A DNA stretch of 64,000 nt from Alphaproteobacteria bacterium (GTDB lineage: Bacteria; Pseudomonadota; Alphaproteobacteria; UBA8366). Location of the stretch: NCBI GenBank assembly GCA_021774335.1, contig JAJFJD010000019.1:62001-126000 (forward strand), read 5' to 3'. This document shows positions 60,287 to 64,000 of the stretch, one piece after another. A program made the position numbers and the translations under genes. The notes below the pieces were generated by a model, which saw only the letters and a list, made by a program, of their open reading frames with translations, was not told where the DNA came from and did not search any database. Numbering within the stretch: position 1 is the first letter of the stretch; every line of letters begins with the position of its first letter.

Positions 60287-61348
60287 TTAGGCGGCGACGC
60301 GGCAGTTGCGCCGGTCGCGGAAGCGTTCCTCTGCCATACGGTCGGCGATCGTGTCGGTCGCGATTTCCTCGCTTGCGGCACGTTCCAGGATGGTCAGCGT
60401 CGTGTCATAAATTTGCATCGTCCGTTTCAGCACCGCTTCCTGGTTGCCGCCCTCTTCGCCGACATAAATGTCGATCAGGCCGCCGGCATTGATCACGTAG
60501 TCTGGGGCATACAGCACGCCGCGCTTGCGCAATGCTTCGCCGTGCTGCGGTCCGGCAAGCTGGTTGTTCGCCGAGCCCGCGACGATTCCGGCGCTCAATT
60601 CGGGAATACTTTTGTCATTGAGAATGGCGCCAAGCGCACAGGGCGCGAATACGTCGGCCTCGACCTTGTGGATGTCGTTGGGCGAGACCGGCGTTGCGCC
60701 AAAATCCCGGATCGCGGCTTGCATGGCGTCTTCGTTGATGTCGGCGACGACGAGGCGTGTGCCGGCATCGGCGAGATAGCGGCACAGCCGTTTGCCCACA
60801 TTGCCCAACCCCTGGACGGCGACGGTCAAGCCGCGCAGGTCGTCACGCTGGTGTTTGAAATACAGTGCGGCGCGGATGCCCATAAAAACGCCATAGGCGG
60901 TCGCGGGCGAGGGATCGCCGCTGGATCCGGACAGGCCGTGCGCGAATTCAGTTTCCTGGCGCAGGATATCCATATCGGCCACGGTCGTGCCGACGTCCTC
61001 GGCCGTTTGATACCGTCCTCCGAGGGAGTCAACGAAACGGCCCATGGCGCGCAACAGCGCCTCGCTTTTCAGTGTTTTCGGGTCGCCGATGATGACCGAC
61101 TTGCCGCCGCCGTAGGGCAGGCCGGTGATGGCCGACTTGTACGTCATGCCGCGCGCGAGGCGGAGTGCATCGCGCAGCGCTTCGTCGTCGTCGGCGTACG
61201 GCCACATGCGGCATCCACCGAGGGCCGGTCCTAGATTGGTGTTGTGAACAGCGATGATCGCGCGGAGGCCGCTGTCGGCGTCGGCGCAGAAAACGACTTG
61301 TTCGTGGTTATCGAATTCTGGTGAGTTGAATACAGTCATTCGTTTCAT
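60287..61348 (-). CDS. Glu/Leu/Phe/Val dehydrogenase, leucine-dehydrogenase-like
   Basis: 353 residues. Catalytic Lys residues are visible in ARGMTYKSA and [14 protein letters not shown]. The NAD-binding motif is [11 protein letters not shown]. The size and sequence fit leucine/valine dehydrogenase rather than hexameric glutamate dehydrogenase. It oxidatively deaminates branched-chain amino acids with NAD+. It is upstream of the agmatinase gene on the same strand, and its own promoter lies in the AT-rich 61349-61661 region with an ACTGTA-T-TACAGT dyad at 61435-61447. Confidence 0.9.
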   Translation of the reverse strand: MKRMTVFNSPEFDNHEQVVFCADADSGLRAIIAVHNTNLGPALGGCRMWPYADDDEALRDALRLARGMTYKSAITGLPYGGGKSVIIGDPKTLKSEALLRAMGRFVDSLGGRYQTAEDVGTTVADMDILRQETEFAHGLSGSSGDPSPATAYGVFMGIRAALYFKHQRDDLRGLTVAVQGLGNVGKRLCRYLADAGTRLVVADINEDAMQAAIRDFGATPVSPNDIHKVEADVFAPCALGAILNDKSIPELSAGIVAGSANNQLAGPQHGEALRKRGVLYAPDYVINAGGLIDIYVGEEGGNQEAVLKRTMQIYDTTLTILERAASEEIATDTIADRMAEERFRDRRNCRVAA

Positions 61349-61661
61349 TCCTATAGAAGTCGCGTTTTATTCCCCCAACCCCCGATACTTTTTAATGTCG
61401 AGTTCAAGTAATAATAAAGAGCCATGTTAGTATTACTGTATTACAGTTATATAGCATTTTATCTTAATTTTTTGCTTCTTTCTTTGTTCAAACCTTGTCA
61501 CAAAATTTCGAGTAAGCGGTTTTTCTTAAACGCAAGTTGCGGGAGTCCCTGAAATTGGCGCGAAGGTACTAGTCGCCGATCGATGATGGTGTCGCCGTTT
61601 CATGTGATTTGCCGCATCGCGCGCGACGTCTATACTGAGCCATCAACTTCAGGAGAACGAT
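61349..61661. promoter_or_regulatory. AT-rich divergent intergenic region with dyad
   Basis: No gene is supported. The stretch 61380-61520 is unusually AT-rich for this genome. It contains the perfect dyad ACTGTA-T-TACAGT at 61435-61447, a possible operator of the leucine-dehydrogenase-like gene. The end (61651-61656, AGGAGA) is the ribosome-binding site of the glutaredoxin-DinB gene. Confidence 0.5.
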
Positions 61662-62444
61662 GTGTCCGCGGAAACGATCAGAGTTTTTTGGCGCCCTGGG
61701 TGAACAAGCTGCCTTCGTACGAAAGAGTTTCTTTCGTCTCAAAACATCGACCATGAGTCAGTAAACGTTGAAGGCAACGCGGCGGGCATGGACCTGCTGT
61801 CGAGCCTCGGCGCGACCTCCGTTCCCGTCGTCTCCAAGGGCGACGAATTCGTCTATGCCCAATCGCTGCGTGATGTCGCTGAATTCCTGGACATCGATGC
61901 GTCGGTTGGACCCACGCTGTCCATGCCGGAACTGGTCGACAAGCTCGATTTGGTGCTGGCGACGGCGCAGCGGCTGTGGCGGCAACTGCCCGACGAGGCA
62001 TTGGCCGAAAAACTGCCAAACCGCGACCGCAGTTACCGCGTCCTTGGACACCACATCTTCCGAATTCCGGAAGCCTTCCTCGAAGTGACCGAGGGGGCGA
62101 CTCTCACTTATGACATGCTGACGACGGCGCCGCCGGACGCCATGACGACTGCCGAAGACATTGCCGCCTATGGCGACGATGTCCGGAAGCGGGTCAAAAA
62201 GTGGTGGCTGATGGTCGAGGATGTCACCGGTGAAGCGAAGGTGCCGACCTATTTTGGCGACCAGCCGATCCACGATGTGTTCGAGCGAACGGCCTGGCAT
62301 GCGGCCCAACACGTACGCCAGACCGCGATGATCCTTGAGCAACGGGGCATCACGCCGGATGCACCGCTGTCGGCGGATGACCTCGACGGCTTACCGGTTC
62401 CGGACAAGGTCTGGGACGACGAGCCGGACGCCGCTGCGACTTAG
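61662..62444 (+). CDS. Candidate selenoprotein: glutaredoxin-DinB fusion with in-frame TGA (UTSC)
   Basis: Read from GTG 61662 behind AGGAGA with 5-base spacing, the frame gives SAETIRVFWRPG, then TGA at 61701-61703, then TSCLRTKEFLSSQNIDHES, and on without a break into the downstream frame. The residues around TGA match a glutaredoxin active site (xxGCxxC), with TGA replacing the first, nucleophilic Cys (position 14) and Cys 17 kept. The cis-Pro TSVPVV motif follows at about residue 50. Residues 85-260 are a DinB-like four-helix domain (RVLGHHIFRIPEAFLEV; RTAWHAAQHVRQTAMIL). Length is about 260 residues. Alternatively TGA is a nonsense mutation and only 61788-62444 is made. Confidence 0.72.
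61719..61737 (+). promoter_or_regulatory. Candidate bacterial SECIS hairpin
   Basis: ACGAAAG-AGTTT-CTTTCGT is a perfect 7-bp stem with a 5-base loop, starting 15 bases after the TGA. The loop has G in its second position, about 24 bases from the TGA. This fits the general bSECIS description: a short hairpin immediately downstream, loop 16-37 bases away, with a G early in the loop. It lies wholly inside the coding sequence, as bacterial elements do. Confidence 0.6.
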
Positions 62445-62489
62445 CGGATAGCTGTTTCGACGCTGTATACCGACAAGAAGAAGGCTCTC

Positions 62490-62927
62490 TCAGAGGGCCT
62501 TCTTCATATGTACCTTGTTGCCGGTTCTGCCGATTTCCTGCCAGCCCAGGTGAGAATAGAGGTCGATATTTTCGGGCATGTCCACATGCGTGTTGAGGCG
62601 CAGCTCGTGCATGCCCAGTTCCAAACAGTCGGAATCGGCACGGTCCATCAATTTCCGTCCCAAGCCTAAACCGGCGTTCGCTGGATGTACTGCGACGTTG
62701 GCGAGAAATATGTATCCGTCCTTTGGAATCATGATGATCCCGCCGACTATTTTTTGGTCCATCTCGATGACCCAGACCCGGTGATTTGCGATGTCGTCGG
62801 CGACACCTTCGGATACGGCGGGCAGGTCGGGCACGCGCGTCGAATAGATCGCGTACGCCGCCTCGATACAGTCTGACAGCGCACCCCCGTCGTCGGTGGT
62901 TGCTTTGCGTAGAAGCCAATCTGCCAT
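62490..62927 (-). CDS. GNAT-family N-acetyltransferase
   Basis: 145 residues. The acetyl-CoA motif is in NAGLGLGRKLMDRAD, with the usual strand IFLANVAVHP ahead of it and the late DLYSHLGWQEIGRTG. It is a single-domain small acetyltransferase of unknown acceptor. It runs convergently with the glutaredoxin-DinB gene, 45 bases apart. Confidence 0.9.
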   Translation of the reverse strand: MADWLLRKATTDDGGALSDCIEAAYAIYSTRVPDLPAVSEGVADDIANHRVWVIEMDQKIVGGIIMIPKDGYIFLANVAVHPANAGLGLGRKLMDRADSDCLELGMHELRLNTHVDMPENIDLYSHLGWQEIGRTGNKVHMKKAL

Positions 62928-62975
62928 TCGCTCAATTCTTGACGTTACGGATACCGGTGCAATCGATCCGGCAGG

Positions 62976-63395
62976 TCAACGGTCCCGCGATTTTCGGGAA
63001 TGGAATCCGAAAGGGGCGATCTCGGTGATTCCGCCGCCGCCGGGAACGCGGAATTTCAGGACTTTTTCGTCGGGGTTGGTCGGGTCGCCGAATGTTTCGC
63101 CGCCATGCGCCTCGATCGCCGATCGGTATTTGGTCATATCGCCGACATCGATTCCAAAATGATGGATGCAGGGACCGGACCCGGCCTGATTGCCCATCAC
63201 GCTGTCCGCGGTGTCGTATTGGACCAGCGCTAGATCGAGATGCCCGTCGGTAAGGTGTAGAGAGACATGGTCGCCGTCGCGATGGCGCGACACTTCGGTG
63301 AAACCGAACAGTTCCTTGTAAAAGTTCGCCGCCGCTTCCGCGTCCTCGACCTTCAGTGCCAGATGCGCGATGCGGGGATTGTCCTGTTTTTTCAT
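62976..63395 (-). CDS. VOC (glyoxalase/dioxygenase-fold) protein
   Basis: 139 residues from MKKQDNPRIAHLALKVEDA; a much longer open frame upstream overlaps the divergent cupin gene antisense and is rejected. Metal ligands of the VOC fold are likely His in RIAHLALKV, His in CIHHFGIDV and Glu in GGITEIAPFG. It could be a lyase, isomerase or dioxygenase; no specific substrate can be told. It is divergent from the cupin gene. Confidence 0.87.
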   Translation of the reverse strand: MKKQDNPRIAHLALKVEDAEAAANFYKELFGFTEVSRHRDGDHVSLHLTDGHLDLALVQYDTADSVMGNQAGSGPCIHHFGIDVGDMTKYRSAIEAHGGETFGDPTNPDEKVLKFRVPGGGGITEIAPFGFHSRKSRDR

Positions 63396-63479
63396 CGATA
63401 GTGTCTCCCGATCAAACGCCCGATATATTGAACGAGGGCGCGAAGACTCTATTTCAACACATATGGCAGTGCAGGGGCG

Positions 63480-64000
63480 ATGGATTTGGCCGAAATGTTT
63501 TCTCTGAACGCCGACTTCACCGAGATTGCCGTCGCCCATACCGCGGCGATGGACTGGCAGGAGAGCCCGAGCCCGACGGTATGGCGCAAGCGGCTCGATC
63601 TCTCCGGGCCGGCAGAAGCCGGGCGGGTCACGTCCGTCGTGCGCTATGACCCGAACAGCAGCTTTGCCTCGCATCCGCATCCCGACGGTGAGGAAATACT
63701 TGTGCTCGAAGGCGTGTTTTCAGACGAACACGGCGACTATCCCGCCGGCAGTTATATCTTGAACCCGGAAGGCTTCAGCCACACGCCCTCTTCCGAGAAG
63801 GGGTGTGTGCTGTTCGTCAAGCTGCGTCAGTATCCGGGGCTGTTGCGCCAGCAGATCAAGGTGGACAGCACGCACGCGCCCTGGCGCGAGACGGGAACAC
63901 CGGGTGTTCTAGATCTTCTCCTTTATGAAGAGGCCGGTTATCCCGAAACCATGCGGCTGGTGAGTTGCGAACCCCAGTCGGGCGGCATTGCGCTCGATCA
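63480..64000 (+). CDS. ChrR-type cupin protein, N-terminal part (cut by window edge)
   Basis: From ATG 63480, after AGGGGCG, the frame runs open to the end of the window (173 codons). The cupin motif SHPHPDGEEILVLEGVF, then DYPAGSYILNPEGFSH, has the usual His/Glu metal ligands of anti-sigma ChrR-like cupins. A second cupin half begins near residue 125 (DSTHAPWRETGTPG). No N-terminal zinc anti-sigma domain is present, so it is a ChrR cupin-domain protein rather than full ChrR. Confidence 0.85.
   Translation, partial: MDLAEMFSLNADFTEIAVAHTAAMDWQESPSPTVWRKRLDLSGPAEAGRVTSVVRYDPNSSFASHPHPDGEEILVLEGVFSDEHGDYPAGSYILNPEGFSHTPSSEKGCVLFVKLRQYPGLLRQQIKVDSTHAPWRETGTPGVLDLLLYEEAGYPETMRLVSCEPQSGGIALD

Noticed and set aside
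61660..61701. ATG at 61660 as start of a short peptide
   Set aside because: It is out of frame with the glutaredoxin-DinB gene; the GTG two bases later has the in-frame continuation and equally good ribosome-binding site.
63396..63680. N-terminal extension of the VOC protein
   Set aside because: Antisense to the cupin gene; the VOC fold starts at MKKQDNPRIAH.

Overview
The window is GC-rich chromosomal DNA of an alphaproteobacterium, most like a free-living member of Rhodospirillales or a neighbouring order. This is inferred from gene content and base composition, not from a marker gene: tripartite tricarboxylate transporters, TauD dioxygenases, ADP-forming acyl-CoA synthetase, YghU, an Flp pilin, a canonical CtrA box, and single-gene metabolic islands on both strands. 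I see no rRNA, tRNA, CRISPR array, prophage or transposase.

Layout. 1-5.1 kb: two gamma-glutamyltransferase paralogues (one cut by the window edge) flank a P2-type cation ATPase. 5.3-9.7 kb: a tiny Gly/Asp-rich membrane protein, an alpha/beta hydrolase, a MaoC/metallo-hydrolase pair, a ComA-like enzyme and a small orphan gene behind a CtrA box. 9.7-16.4 kb: L-arabinonate-dehydratase-like enzyme, two TauD dioxygenases, acetyltransferase, Rid protein, deaminase and SDR. 16.5-20.9 kb: Flp pilin behind a perfect CRP-type site, HxlR regulator divergent from FabF across a 7-3-7 operator, and LysR regulator divergent from an MFS carrier across a T-N11-A box. 21-29.3 kb: acyl-CoA synthetase, flavin reductase and a tetR-adaptor-RND pump operon ending in a strong hairpin.

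29.5-36.7 kb is the most system-like part. A coiled-coil protein, an inner-membrane protein with a cytosolic roadblock/longin-like region and a periplasmic OmpA domain, and a Ras/Rab-like GTPase form one tight operon. Next on the same strand are a soluble histidine kinase, an NtrC-type sigma-54 activator, a small lipoprotein with a perfect sigma-54 promoter, a DUF4332-like protein, and an exported Lys/Ala-rich basic protein.

37-48 kb: amine/amino-acid oxidoreductases, MFS carrier, cytochrome c, a remarkable exported Cys-Asn-Pro repeat protein fused to a cytochrome-P460-like haem domain, SEL1 protein, BadI/MenB-type enzyme, YghU, aldo/keto reductase, flavodoxin-like protein, GST, hydroxyacid dehydrogenase and a DauA-like D-amino-acid dehydrogenase. 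48-54 kb: TctABC uptake operon and aconitase. 55-57.7 kb: an AT-rich foreign-looking gene lies between a decayed 3' fragment of a YeeE/YedE gene and an intact two-gene YeeE/YedE pair. 57.7-64 kb: NlpC/P60 peptidase, PH-like membrane protein, agmatinase-family enzyme with a heptamer repeat at its ribosome-binding site, leucine-dehydrogenase-like enzyme, GNAT, VOC and cupin proteins.

The standout observation is at 61662-62444. A glutaredoxin-DinB fusion reads through an in-frame TGA exactly where the first cysteine of the CxxC motif should be (UTSC), followed by a hairpin with bacterial SECIS geometry. This makes it a candidate selenoprotein that ordinary ORF calling truncates.
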